The position numbers and the translations under genes were made by a program. Below are positions 42,474-50,993 of a stretch of 64,000 bases of DNA, in pieces. The first letter of the stretch is position 1; each line of letters starts with the position of its first letter. Where the stretch lies: NCBI RefSeq assembly GCF_009789675.1, contig NZ_CP046914.1, positions 992,001 through 1,056,000 of the forward strand, in the 5' to 3' direction. Source of the stretch: Paraburkholderia acidisoli. GTDB lineage: Bacteria > Pseudomonadota > Gammaproteobacteria > Burkholderiales > Burkholderiaceae. A model generated the notes under the pieces. The model saw only the letters and a list, made by a program, of their open reading frames with translations. It ran no database searches and was not told where the DNA came from.

Positions 42474-43754
42474 TCAATTCGCGCTTGCCGTCGCGCGCGG
42501 CGTTTCCTCGCGTTCGAGCGTGCGTGTGTCGCGCAGCGCCGGGAAGAACCGCATCCACAACAGCGCCACGCAGATGGTCGCAACGCCGCCCACCAGCACG
42601 GCGGGCTGCGCGCCCCACCATCCGGCGGTCAGCCCCGACTCGAACTCGCCAAGCTGGTTCGACGTGCCGATGAACATGGAATTCACGGCGCTCACGCGGC
42701 CGAGTTTTTCGTCGGGCGTGCGCAACTGCACGAGCGACGTGCGCACGACCACGCTCACCACGTCCGACGCGCCCAGCACCGCCAGCGCGACCAGCGAAAT
42801 GGCGATGTTGTGCGACAGGCCGAACGCGATCGTCGCGAAACCGAACACGATCACGCCGCCGAACATCGCCATGCCGGGCCGGTTGCGCAGCGGGAAGTGC
42901 GCGAGCCAGATCGAGCCCGCCAGCGCGCCCGCCGCCGAAGCCGAACGCAGCAAGCCGAGCGCGATCGGTCCCGCGTGCAGGATGTCGCGCGCGAACACGG
43001 GCAGAAGCGCCGTGGCGCCGCCGAACAGCACGGCGAACAGGTCGAGCGAGAGCGCGCCGAGAATCACGGGCTGCGAGCGGATGAAGGCGATGCCCGAGAA
43101 CACCGATTCGAGCGTCACGGGCGCGCGTGACGGCGGCTTGGCGCGCAGCGGGATCGTGCCGGAAAGCACGGCGGCCAGCGCGAACGCGATCGTGCAGGCG
43201 ATGAACGCGTGCGATGGGCCAAGGCCGTAGAGCAGACCGCCGAGCGCTGGGCCCACGATGTTCGCGGTCTGATTCGCCGATGTCGACCACGCCGTGGCGT
43301 TGGGCAGTTGCGGCCGCGGCACGACGCCGGGCAGCAGCGACGACACCGCCGGCGATTCGAACGCGCGCGCCGCACCCACGCAGGCCGCCAGCGCATAGAT
43401 GAGCGGCGCGCTCAACCAGCCGCCGACGGTGCCCGCCGCGAACGTCAGCGCCGCCGCACATTCGATGACCTGGCAAGTCGAAGCGATGCGCCGCCGGTCG
43501 TAGCGGTCCGCCACGTGGCCAACCACGAGGGTGAGCAGGAACATCGGCAGAAACTGCGCCAGACCGACGAGACCGAGCGCGAAGGCGCTGTGCGTGAGCG
43601 CGTAGATATGCCAGCCCATGGCGACCGCGAGCATCTGGAACGCCAGCGAGGAAAGCACGCGCGTGCCGTAGAAACGCTGGAAACCGCGATTGCGCACGAG
43701 ACTGGACTGGGCGTCGGACGGGGCGTTGGCGTCGTCGGGGGCGGAAGTGGTCAT
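42474..43754 (-). CDS. MFS exporter, EntS-like (MFS_3)
   Basis: A 426-residue MFS protein with 12 helices. It shows NRGFQRFYGTRVLSSLAFQM, GHVADRYDRRRIASTCQVIE (helix 2-3 motif) and SVFSGIAFIRSQPVILGALS, all typical of the enterobactin-exporter-like MFS_3 group. Substrates in this group range from siderophores to drugs. No siderophore synthase is nearby. It is divergent from the 170-aa gene of the molybdenum locus, with a ModE-like box between. Confidence 0.85.
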   Translation of the reverse strand: MTTSAPDDANAPSDAQSSLVRNRGFQRFYGTRVLSSLAFQMLAVAMGWHIYALTHSAFALGLVGLAQFLPMFLLTLVVGHVADRYDRRRIASTCQVIECAAALTFAAGTVGGWLSAPLIYALAACVGAARAFESPAVSSLLPGVVPRPQLPNATAWSTSANQTANIVGPALGGLLYGLGPSHAFIACTIAFALAAVLSGTIPLRAKPPSRAPVTLESVFSGIAFIRSQPVILGALSLDLFAVLFGGATALLPVFARDILHAGPIALGLLRSASAAGALAGSIWLAHFPLRNRPGMAMFGGVIVFGFATIAFGLSHNIAISLVALAVLGASDVVSVVVRTSLVQLRTPDEKLGRVSAVNSMFIGTSNQLGEFESGLTAGWWGAQPAVLVGGVATICVALLWMRFFPALRDTRTLEREETPRATASAN

Positions 43755-43897
43755 GAACAGCCGGAAAGAGCGTGAGGTCGGGCGCGCGAAGCAGCAAGGC
43801 GCGAGGTCGACAATTTTAGTGCATGCGTCACCGCGTCACAGGCATGTCAGCTTTTGATCACACGCATGGGTCGACGGACCACCCGATCGCGCCCGTT

Positions 43898-43921
43898 CGT
43901 TATATCCTACTGAATATAACG
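43898..43921 (+). promoter_or_regulatory. ModE-box-like dyad A
   Basis: CGTTATAT-N8-ATATAACG has perfect 8-bp arms and lies 33 bp before ATG 43955. It resembles the ModE operator (TATATA-like half-sites bounded by CG). The same 8-8-8 spacing recurs at 44581 and 47803. Confidence 0.75.
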
Positions 43922-43954
43922 CAACGACGGCCCGGTTCTCACGGGTCAAACGCT

Positions 43955-44467
43955 ATGGATCAAGGCAGTCTGGAACGGGCGAGCGGTCGGCGCCTCATGG
44001 GCGCGACGGCGTCGCAAAACGGCGCGGACGGCTTCGCGGCCTCCCTCACCACGCTGCGCCCGCTTTCGGGGTACGAACGCGGCTACGAGCGCGCGGAACT
44101 CATACGCGACGTGATCGATGCGTTCCGGCGCTTGCGCAACAGCATCGAGCGCTTCGACCGCATGCTCGCGCAAGGCGCGGCGACGGCGCAGCCGCCCGGC
44201 GCTTCGTTGCAGCCGCTCTTGCTCGCGCTTTCGCGGCGCGTGGAGATGGCCGGTTTTGCGCGGCAGCGCGAGCTCAAACGCGCCATGCGCGACGCCCGCC
44301 GCCTCGACAAAACCCGCGATGCGCTGTTCGGCGACGCGTTCTGTCTCGATACCGAGGCGCTGCGTCGTACTGTCGGCGAACTGGAGCGGCTGGATGCGGC
44401 GTTCGTTGGGCTGGGCGTCGAACACGTGCTGGAGCAGCATGCGGCACTGGGTGTCGCTGCGGCTTAA
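43955..44467 (+). CDS. unknown 170-aa protein of the molybdenum locus
   Basis: The protein is almost all helix: YERGYERAELIRDVIDAFRR, LRNSIERFDRMLAQGA and RQRELKRAMRDARRLDKTRD form long amphipathic segments that could pair in a four-helix bundle. It has one cysteine only (FGDAFCLDTE), so it is not an iron-sulfur or molybdenum cysteine ligand. ATG 43955 lies 33 bp after ModE-like box A. The next gene is the DUF2325 gene, with its own box. Family not recognised; regulation points to molybdenum metabolism. Confidence 0.7.
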   Translation: MDQGSLERASGRRLMGATASQNGADGFAASLTTLRPLSGYERGYERAELIRDVIDAFRRLRNSIERFDRMLAQGAATAQPPGASLQPLLLALSRRVEMAGFARQRELKRAMRDARRLDKTRDALFGDAFCLDTEALRRTVGELERLDAAFVGLGVEHVLEQHAALGVAAA

Positions 44468-44580
44468 AACGCGCTTTTCGCCAATGGCGCGAAGCAGGCA
44501 TTCGCAGTTAGATAGGATACGTAAGCCGATCTTAATAGCAAGTTAGCCGAGGTATTCGCATTCTTAGGCCACGGAAGTTT

Positions 44581-44604
44581 CGTTATATTCCGTGGTATAT
44601 TGCG
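44581..44604 (+). promoter_or_regulatory. ModE-box-like dyad B
   Basis: CGTTATAT-N8-ATATTGCG has the left arm identical to box A and a right arm with two changes. It lies 117 bp before the DUF2325 gene start. Confidence 0.65.
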
Positions 44605-44721
44605 ACGATCTGCTGGCATGTCGCGGGCCGGATTTCCGCGTCATGGCACGCGCGCTATCGCCGCGCCAGATCGCGCCCCGCGCATCGACGCTTTGCGTCC
44701 CGCATCGGATCAGAGGTCATC

Positions 44722-46086
44722 ATGCACGCACCGCCGTTTCGACTCGCCCGCACGCAAACCGACGCCTCGCCGAACGAAGCGCACCTGCGTGCCTTCGCGC
44801 CCGCCGACTGCTGCGGTCCCTCGCAGGCCGAAATCGCGCGTGCCTCGCGCCAGCGCACGCGCCTCGTGGAACTCGACGCGCATCTGCATTGCTCCATCAT
44901 CGGCACCTGCCTGAGCACGCACGAGCTACGCAAGCTCGTGCCGAAGTTCACGTCGCTCGACAGCCAGCGCGCCAGCGATCTCGACATTCATCATGCGGCC
45001 GTGGAACTCGCGATCGAAGGCGGCGCGGGCGGCAAAGCGCTGCAGAAGGCGCTCGACGCGCGTTACGCGGGTGCGGTGAAGCGCTTTGCCGGCGCGCGCG
45101 ACGGCGAGGCCGTGCTCGCGCTCTGGAACGAATCGCTCGCGAACGGCGACATTCCGCCCGCTTACTGGGCGCTGATGACGCATCCGGCCACGACGATGGA
45201 AGTGCGTCAGGCGGCGTTCGGCGAGTTGCACATGCTCTCGCACCTCGTGGGCGCCGCGAATCGCGCCGATCTGCGCCGGCTCGTGGCGCTCGAAAAGGAA
45301 AACGCCGAACTGCAGACGAAGGTGGAGCGCCAGCAAGCGCGCCTGCACGAGATGAGCCGCGAACGCGACGACGCGCGCGATGCACTGGAAACGCAGATGG
45401 CGCGCGCCGCCGCGCAACAGCAATCGCGCGAGGCGGCGCCCGCGCATACGCAGATCGAAGCGCTGGAGGCCGCGCTCGCGGCCCGCGACGCGCGGCTCGC
45501 GCTGCATACAAGCCGCCGCGAAGCCGCCGAGCAACGCGCCAACGCCGACGCTCAGACGCTGCACACGCTGCGCGCGCAACTCGACGAGGCGCACGCGCTG
45601 ATCGACGCCTTGCGCGCCGAGGCGGACGCAATGGAACACGCCACCCAGGCCAACGACGACACCGCCCCGCGCGCGCTCGCGCAGGACGCGCTCAAGGACC
45701 GGCGCATTGTGTATGTGGGCGGGCGGCCCGGCTCGAATCACGCGCTGCGGCGCTGGGTGGCCGCGGCGGGCGGCGAACTGACCGTGCACGACGGTGGCCT
45801 CGAGGACCGCAAGGGCCTGCTCGCGGCCGCGCTCACGAATGCGGATCTGGCGGTGTTTCCTGTCGACTGTATCGACCACGATTCGATGAACACGCTCAAG
45901 CGCGTGTGCGAGCGACATCAGGTGACGTATTACCCGCTGCGCACCGCGAGCCTCGCCAGTTTTGTCGAGTTGATGCTGCGACTTTACGCCAACCCGGCAA
46001 GCGCGGCCCATGCGGAAAACGCCGCGAACGACGTGCCGACGCTCGCCGCCGTGCCGCTTTCGCGTTTTTGCCTGCGGCACGGCTGA
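44722..46086 (+). CDS. DUF2325 domain protein with central coiled coil
   Basis: A 454-residue protein. Residues 35-190 are a helical domain (LHCSIIGTCLSTHELRKLVP, DIHHAAVELAIEGGAGGKAL, HPATTMEVRQAAFGELHMLS). Residues 195-315 form a long coiled coil with heptads. The C-terminal ~110 residues are DUF2325: RRIVYVGGRPGSNHALRRWV, AGGELTVHDGGLEDRKGLLA, DLAVFPVDCIDHDSMNTLKR and YYPLRTASLASFVELML. The domain function is not established. A conserved Asp-Cys lies in VDCIDHDS. AGAGG precedes ATG 44722, and a ModE-like box lies upstream. It converges with the modE gene. Confidence 0.82.
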   Translation: MHAPPFRLARTQTDASPNEAHLRAFAPADCCGPSQAEIARASRQRTRLVELDAHLHCSIIGTCLSTHELRKLVPKFTSLDSQRASDLDIHHAAVELAIEGGAGGKALQKALDARYAGAVKRFAGARDGEAVLALWNESLANGDIPPAYWALMTHPATTMEVRQAAFGELHMLSHLVGAANRADLRRLVALEKENAELQTKVERQQARLHEMSRERDDARDALETQMARAAAQQQSREAAPAHTQIEALEAALAARDARLALHTSRREAAEQRANADAQTLHTLRAQLDEAHALIDALRAEADAMEHATQANDDTAPRALAQDALKDRRIVYVGGRPGSNHALRRWVAAAGGELTVHDGGLEDRKGLLAAALTNADLAVFPVDCIDHDSMNTLKRVCERHQVTYYPLRTASLASFVELMLRLYANPASAAHAENAANDVPTLAAVPLSRFCLRHG

Positions 46087-46146
46087 CGCCCGACGCGACG
46101 AAGGCTCAGGGTTCGCCATGCGTGAAGCGAGCAGCGCGGCAGCGGC

Positions 46147-46548
46147 CTAACGCTTGATGAGCCTGGTAAGCGCGTCGATCTCGGGCGCGCACACTGTGGC
46201 GGCCTGCGCCTCGATGCTGCGATAGAGGCGGATGATGGCCTCGCCCACCGGCGTGAGCACGCTGCCGCCGCCACTTTGTCCGCCATGCTCGGAGACGGTA
46301 GCCGGCGAAGCGAGCGCGCGGTTCAGTTCGTCCATCAACAGCCACGCGCGCCGGTACGACATGTTCATGCTGCGCGCCGCCGCCGAGATCGAACCGTGTT
46401 CGCGCACGGCTTCGAGCAGCGCCACCTTGCCCGGCCCGAGCGCGATGGTGTCGCCCTGCGTGATGCGCATGCGAAAGCGCACCTGCGGCTCACCGTTCGC
46501 GGCTTCGTCCTGCCCGGCTTGCGTGGGATCTGTGGTGGGTTTGGTCAT
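46147..46548 (-). CDS. modE: short ModE-type regulator lacking the molybdate-binding domain
   Basis: A 133-residue protein equal to the N-terminal DNA-binding half of ModE: ITQGDTIALGPGKVALLEAV, HGSISAAARSMNMSYRRAWL (the LysR-like helix-turn-helix) and the glycine-rich wing EHGGQSGGGSVLTPVGEAII. The two C-terminal molbindin domains of the ~260-residue classical protein are absent; a di-molbindin is encoded separately two genes upstream in the same operon. The sensing mechanism must therefore differ or use that protein. Last gene of the mop-nifQ-modE operon. It likely binds the 8-8-8 dyads. Confidence 0.88.
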   Translation of the reverse strand: MTKPTTDPTQAGQDEAANGEPQVRFRMRITQGDTIALGPGKVALLEAVREHGSISAAARSMNMSYRRAWLLMDELNRALASPATVSEHGGQSGGGSVLTPVGEAIIRLYRSIEAQAATVCAPEIDALTRLIKR

Positions 46549-46597
46549 GCGCGAAAGCATACACGATGGGTTTTGGCCGACAAACCTGGCCAGACGG

Positions 46598-47203
46598 CTA
46601 ACGTTGCAACGTGTGTTCGTGCGGAAAACAGAAGCCGAAATCCTCACAACCGGGGCAACCGGGCGCGGGGCCGGGCGTCTCGCCGCGCGCTAACGCGAAT
46701 TCGCGCGCAAGCAGCTTTTTCCAGCGCAGGCCTTCGGCGTTGCGCGTCACGATCTCGGGGAAAAACCGCGTGAGCATGCGCGTGACGTCGTCGCGACCGC
46801 GCAGGCCGAGATCGCGCCACAGATGGTCGGGGCGCAGACACGCGTTCGCGATGATCGACGCGAGGCAGCGCGCGTCGCCGGGATCGACAGGCGGCGCGGC
46901 GAAGCCGAGCAGGAAATCGCGCATGGCGGCGGCAAAGTGCGCGTGCGGGGTATCCGCGAGAACCATGGCTTGTGGCACTTCCACGCCCATCGCAGGGATC
47001 GCGCCGGCGAAATGCCGTGCCGCCAGCGCTTCCAGCTCAGCCTGCGTCAAACCGAGCAGCGCCAGTTCGCCGCGCACCTCGCGCGCCGCCACGAGCCGCG
47101 CGAACAGCCACGCATCTTCGGACCGTGGCTGCGAAGGCGCACCGCTTAGCGCTTCGCTGCGTGCGAGCGCTTGCGCGTCGAAATCGGGCGTTTCGGCGTT
47201 CAT
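46598..47203 (-). CDS. nifQ: NifQ-family molybdenum-handling protein
   Basis: A 201-residue protein with the NifQ body (ARHFAGAIPAMGVEVPQAMV, LASIIANACLRPDHLWRDLG, LTRFFPEIVTRNAEGLRWKK) and a C-terminal cysteine cluster CPGCEDFGFC. NifQ donates molybdenum to FeMo-cofactor assembly through a cluster held by a C-x4-C-x2-C-x5-C motif. Here the first cysteine is missing: the residues before the cluster are GPAPG. No other nif gene lies in the window. It sits 20 bp after mop and 49 bp before modE, so it may deliver molybdenum to something other than nitrogenase. Confidence 0.85.
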   Translation of the reverse strand: MNAETPDFDAQALARSEALSGAPSQPRSEDAWLFARLVAAREVRGELALLGLTQAELEALAARHFAGAIPAMGVEVPQAMVLADTPHAHFAAAMRDFLLGFAAPPVDPGDARCLASIIANACLRPDHLWRDLGLRGRDDVTRMLTRFFPEIVTRNAEGLRWKKLLAREFALARGETPGPAPGCPGCEDFGFCFPHEHTLQR

Positions 47204-47223
47204 CGCGCGACCCGAAGCCGCCC

Positions 47224-47649
47224 TTATTCCACGCCGACGATCACGCTCGACGCCTTGAACAGCGCCGCCGCGGTCTTGCCCACCGCGAGGCCGAGACGAT
47301 CGGCGCTTTCGTTGGTCACGATGGCGGCGATCTGCGCACCGCCCGCCGCCGCCAGCACGACTTCGGCGTTGACCGCGCCCTTCGTGACCGCCGTGATCTT
47401 GCCTTCCACCACATTGCGCGTGGAGACCTTGCTCGCGTCGCCGTCGACCATGAGGATCACCGAAGAAGCCTTCACGAGCGCGAAGGCCGGTTTGCCCGCG
47501 GCCAGCCCGAGCGACGCCGCGCTGCCATGCGTGATGATCGCGACGATCTCGAGACCGCCTTCGACGCTCAGCGCGACTTCGTCGTTGACGGCGCCGGCCT
47601 TGATCGCGCGGATCTGGCCGGAGAAATGATTGCGGGCGCTGGTACGCAT
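47224..47649 (-). CDS. di-molbindin (two Mop/TOBE domains)
   Basis: A 141-residue protein made of two molbindin repeats: NHFSGQIRAIKAGAVNDEVA...SVILMV (about 7-69) and NVVEGKITAVTKGAVNAEVV...SVIVGV (about 78-140). Mop domains assemble to bind molybdate or tungstate, for storage or sensing. ATG 47649 has GGAG upstream. First gene of the minus-strand operon, divergent from the transporter. In ModE these domains are fused to the helix-turn-helix; here they stand apart. Confidence 0.92.
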   Translation of the reverse strand: MRTSARNHFSGQIRAIKAGAVNDEVALSVEGGLEIVAIITHGSAASLGLAAGKPAFALVKASSVILMVDGDASKVSTRNVVEGKITAVTKGAVNAEVVLAAAGGAQIAAIVTNESADRLGLAVGKTAAALFKASSVIVGVE

Positions 47650-47802
47650 GAGGGTCTCCGTGAATGACCGGCGCGTGACACGCCGGTTTCGTCTGGTGAA
47701 GGAATCGAACGGAAGCCCAGTGTAGCCGCGTCCACGCGGCGCGCCCAGTCATTCGGCCGAAAATTGGCCATTCGGATGCGTACATGAATGCAGCAGACCA
47801 TC

Positions 47803-47826
47803 GTAATATATGGGCCTTTATAACGG
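47803..47826 (+). promoter_or_regulatory. ModE-box-like dyad C
   Basis: CGTAATAT-N8-TTATAACG, six of eight arm positions paired, lies 15 bp before the binding-protein ATG, in the intergenic region shared with the divergent mop operon. The position suits repression of the transporter by ModE. Confidence 0.75.
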
Positions 47827-47841
47827 TACGGGGTATCGAAC

Positions 47842-48726
47842 ATGTTTATCCGTAAGCTGCTTGCCTCAGTCGTCGTAACGGCCGGTGTGATCGGCGTGAG
47901 CGCCAACGCGTTCGCCGACGACAACGACGTCAACGTGCTCTACGCGGGCTCGCTCGTGAACCTCATGGAAAAGAGCGTCGGCCCCGCGTTCGAAAAGGAA
48001 ACGGGCCTGCATTTCAAGGGCTACGCGGCCGGCTCGAACAAGATCGCCAATGAAGTGAAGGGCAAGCTGCGCCGCGGCGACGTGTTCATCAGCGCAAGCC
48101 CGAAGGTCAATGCGAGCCTGATGGGCGAAGCCAACGGCAATCACGTTTCGTGGTACGTCAATTTCGCCGAATCGCCGCTGCTGATCGGCTATAACCCGAA
48201 GAGCCGTTTCGCTGGCGACTTCAAGACGAAGAAGTGGGATCAGGTGCTCCAGGAACCGGGCATTCGCCTCGGCCGCACGGACCCGAAGCTCGACCCGAAG
48301 GGCGCGTTCACCGTCGAACTCATGACGAAGGCGGCGCAGGCGTATAACCAGCCGGATCTCGTGCAGAAGGTGCTCGGCGCGCCCGAAAATCCCGAGCAGG
48401 TGCTGCCGGAAGAAACGCTCGTCGGCCGTTTGCAGTCGGGTCAGCTCGACGCGGGCTTCTTCTACTCGACCGAAACCTCGGACCTGAAGATTCCGGCGAT
48501 TCACCCGGCGCCCGAACTCAAGATCAAGGCGAACTACACGCTCACGATCCTCAACGACGCGCCGAACAACGCCGGCGCCGCGCGCTTCGTCAACTTCCTG
48601 CTCTCGGCGGAAGGCCGCAAGCTGCTCGCGCAGCACGGCGTGGACGTGACCAGGCCCAGCGTGAACGGCCAGGCTTCGGCCATTCCGCCTTCGGTGCAAG
48701 CCGTGGTCGACGCCGCGCAGCAGTGA
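47842..48726 (+). CDS. molybdate/tungstate ABC transporter binding protein (WtpA-like)
   Basis: A 294-residue periplasmic protein. Residues 1-25 are a signal peptide ending in AFA. The mature part starts DVNVLYAGSLVNLMEKSVGP and has GKLRRGDVFISASPKVNASL, VSWYVNFAESPLLIGYNPKS, AFTVELMTKAAQAYNQPD and LDAGFFYSTETSDLKIPAIH. These match the WtpA/archaeal ModA branch, which binds molybdate and tungstate with octahedral coordination, rather than E. coli ModA. It precedes the fused permease-ATPase by 10 bp. A ModE-like dyad overlaps its promoter. Confidence 0.9.
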   Translation: MFIRKLLASVVVTAGVIGVSANAFADDNDVNVLYAGSLVNLMEKSVGPAFEKETGLHFKGYAAGSNKIANEVKGKLRRGDVFISASPKVNASLMGEANGNHVSWYVNFAESPLLIGYNPKSRFAGDFKTKKWDQVLQEPGIRLGRTDPKLDPKGAFTVELMTKAAQAYNQPDLVQKVLGAPENPEQVLPEETLVGRLQSGQLDAGFFYSTETSDLKIPAIHPAPELKIKANYTLTILNDAPNNAGAARFVNFLLSAEGRKLLAQHGVDVTRPSVNGQASAIPPSVQAVVDAAQQ

Positions 48727-48736
48727 TCGCCGCGTC

Positions 48737-50584
48737 ATGACGCAACCCGCGCAGCGCGCCGCAAGGCCGCTTTGGTGGCTCGGCGCGTTGCTCGCGGTCT
48801 ATCTGTGCGCGCCGTTTCTCGCCAGCATTCCGCAAATCGGCCAGGCCGACTGGGCCGGTGTCGACTGGTCCCAGACCTGGTCGGCGGTGGCGGTCTCGGC
48901 GGCGAGCGCGAGCGTTGCCGCCGTCGTCATTCTGGTGGGCGGCGTGCCGCTCGGTTACTGGCTCGCGCGCTCGCAGTCACGCGCCGTCGCGCTGCTCGGC
49001 TTCGTCGTGCAACTGCCGCTCGCGCTGCCGCCGCTCACGAGCGGCGTGCTGCTACTCTTTCTGGTCGGGCCGTATAGCGGCATCGGCCAGCTCTTCAACG
49101 GCGCGCTCACCGACTCGTTCACGGGCGTCGTGCTCGCCGAAACCTTCGTGGCCGCGCCGTTTCTCATCGTCGCCGCGCGTTCGGCGTTCACGGCCGTCGA
49201 CCCCGTGTACGACGACGTCGCCGCCACGCTCGGCCATCACGCCGCGAGCCGCTTCTTTCGCGTGACGTTGCCGGTTGCGTGGCCCGCCATACGCGCGGGT
49301 CTCGCGCTCGCCTGGCTGCGTGCGTTCGGCGAATTCGGCGCCACGGTGATGGTCGCGTATCACCCGTATTCGCTGCCCGTCTACACGTATGTCGTATTCG
49401 GCGGCCAGGGCTTGCCCGCGATGATGCCGCTGCTGCTGCCCACGCTCGCCATCGCCATCGTCTGCGCGGTGCTCTCGGTGTACAGCCGCGGCGCGCGCTC
49501 GACGCAAGCGGTGAGCCAGGACAACGGCGACGACCTCACCGCGTTCACGCCCGCCACCAGCGCCGCCGAACGTCCCGACCTGCGGCTCGCGTTCGCGGCG
49601 CGCCGGCAGCTGGGCGCGTTCACGCTCGACGTCGCGTGGCAGCCGCAAACGCGCCGGCTCGCGATCATCGGGCCGTCGGGCTCGGGCAAATCGCTGGCAC
49701 TGCGCATTGTCGCCGGGCTCGAACCCAACGACGCGGGCTCGGTCACGCTCGGCACCACCGATCTCGGCGCACTGCCGCCCGAACGCCGGCAGATCGGCTA
49801 TATGCCGCAGGACTACGGTCTCTTTCCGCACATGACGGTGGCGCAGCAACTCGCGTTTCCCGTCGATGCCGACGCGCAGAGCGCGCGTTACTGGCTCGCG
49901 CATCTGGGTCTCGACGCGCTCACGCAGCGCTTGCCACGTGAGCTTTCGTTCGGCCAGCGCCAGCGCGTCGCGCTCGCACGCGCGCTCACGCGTCACACGC
50001 AGCTGCTGCTGTTCGACGAACCGTTCGCCGCACTCGACACGCCGCGCCGCCGCCGCCTGCAACAGTCGCTGCGCACGCTCCAGCGCGAGATCGGCGCGGT
50101 TACCGTGATCGTCACGCACGATCCCGACGAAGCCGCCCTGCTCGCCGACGAAGTGCTCGTGATCGAGCACGGGCGCGCGCTCCAGGCCGGCGCCATCGAC
50201 GAGGTCTTCCAGCGTCCCGCCACGTTGCGCGTGGCCGAGTTGCTCGGCTTGCACAACGTGGGCGAAGGCGTCGTGACCGCGCAAGGCACGATCGAAACGC
50301 GCGGCGGCTTGCGTCTGCCCTGCGCCGACACCTCGCTCGCAACGGGTACGCGCGTGATGTGGCGCGTGCTGCCGCGCGCGCTCGTTGCCGCGCCGGAAGG
50401 CCGTTGGCAAGGGCGTGCCGCGGGCACGTCGCTGCGCCACGGCGATCGTTACGTGGCCATCGAAATCGAGGGCGAAACGTTCGACATCGCCGCCGACGAC
50501 CGCCCCTCGCTCGCTCACAACAGCGTGCTGCGTTTCGATATCGACGCAAGCGGCGTGTTGGCGTGGCCCGCGCAAGACTCCTGA
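48737..50584 (+). CDS. fused ModB-ModC molybdate ABC transporter permease and ATPase
   Basis: A 615-residue fusion. Residues 1-260 form the permease with about six helices and the EAA-type loop (HHAASRFFRVTLPVAWPAIR). Residues 285-500 are the ATPase: Walker A GPSGSGKS near 313, signature ELSFGQRQRVALARAL, Walker B LLLFDEPFAALD and the switch VTHDPDEAALLADE. The C-terminal ~100 residues form a TOBE-like region. The two parts are usually separate genes. The stop codon lies inside a copy of the dispersed repeat, and a terminator follows. Confidence 0.92.
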   Translation: MTQPAQRAARPLWWLGALLAVYLCAPFLASIPQIGQADWAGVDWSQTWSAVAVSAASASVAAVVILVGGVPLGYWLARSQSRAVALLGFVVQLPLALPPLTSGVLLLFLVGPYSGIGQLFNGALTDSFTGVVLAETFVAAPFLIVAARSAFTAVDPVYDDVAATLGHHAASRFFRVTLPVAWPAIRAGLALAWLRAFGEFGATVMVAYHPYSLPVYTYVVFGGQGLPAMMPLLLPTLAIAIVCAVLSVYSRGARSTQAVSQDNGDDLTAFTPATSAAERPDLRLAFAARRQLGAFTLDVAWQPQTRRLAIIGPSGSGKSLALRIVAGLEPNDAGSVTLGTTDLGALPPERRQIGYMPQDYGLFPHMTVAQQLAFPVDADAQSARYWLAHLGLDALTQRLPRELSFGQRQRVALARALTRHTQLLLFDEPFAALDTPRRRRLQQSLRTLQREIGAVTVIVTHDPDEAALLADEVLVIEHGRALQAGAIDEVFQRPATLRVAELLGLHNVGEGVVTAQGTIETRGGLRLPCADTSLATGTRVMWRVLPRALVAAPEGRWQGRAAGTSLRHGDRYVAIEIEGETFDIAADDRPSLAHNSVLRFDIDASGVLAWPAQDS

Positions 50585-50972
50585 AAAGCCTCACCTTTGG
50601 CGAGCGCGCCTGGCCATCGGCCGATACGCGATATTTGAAAAGCCCCTTTTTCAGGGGCTTTTTTTCGCGTATCGATGACTCGATTCACGCGTTTCGACGT
50701 GTCATCGTCCCGTTCCCGAAAAGCCTCACCTTTCGCGCCTGCAGGAGAACTGCGCGCAAGGTTTCGCATGTAAATGACCGCGATACAGCAGGATTGCGTC
50801 GACTAACCTGGGAGTCCCAGGAAAATATTTTTCGCCTGACAGCCGGCTTTCCCGTACCTGGGACGACGAATTACCGCGCGAACGCACGCCGTTGAGGTGA
50901 TGCCGATGCGGTTCGCGCGCGAACCGTTCGCACTCCCGAATCCGTGCTCCCGTATTTCCTCACCTTCGGGCG
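50578..50972 (+). repeat. dispersed intergenic repeat, cluster 3 (three copies)
   Basis: Plus-strand copies at 50578-50602 (overlapping the modBC stop), 50713-50737 and 50947-50972 (looser). With the terminator at 50637 they fill most of the gap to 50993; no gene is seen between them. Confidence 0.75.
50637..50665 (+). terminator. rho-independent terminator of the molybdate transporter operon
   Basis: AAAGCCCC (about 50639-50646) pairs with GGGGCTTT (50654-50661) and a T-run follows to 50665. It lies 53 bp after the modBC stop codon. Confidence 0.92.
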
Positions 50973-50993
50973 TCGATCCGCTTCTGCGCGCGC

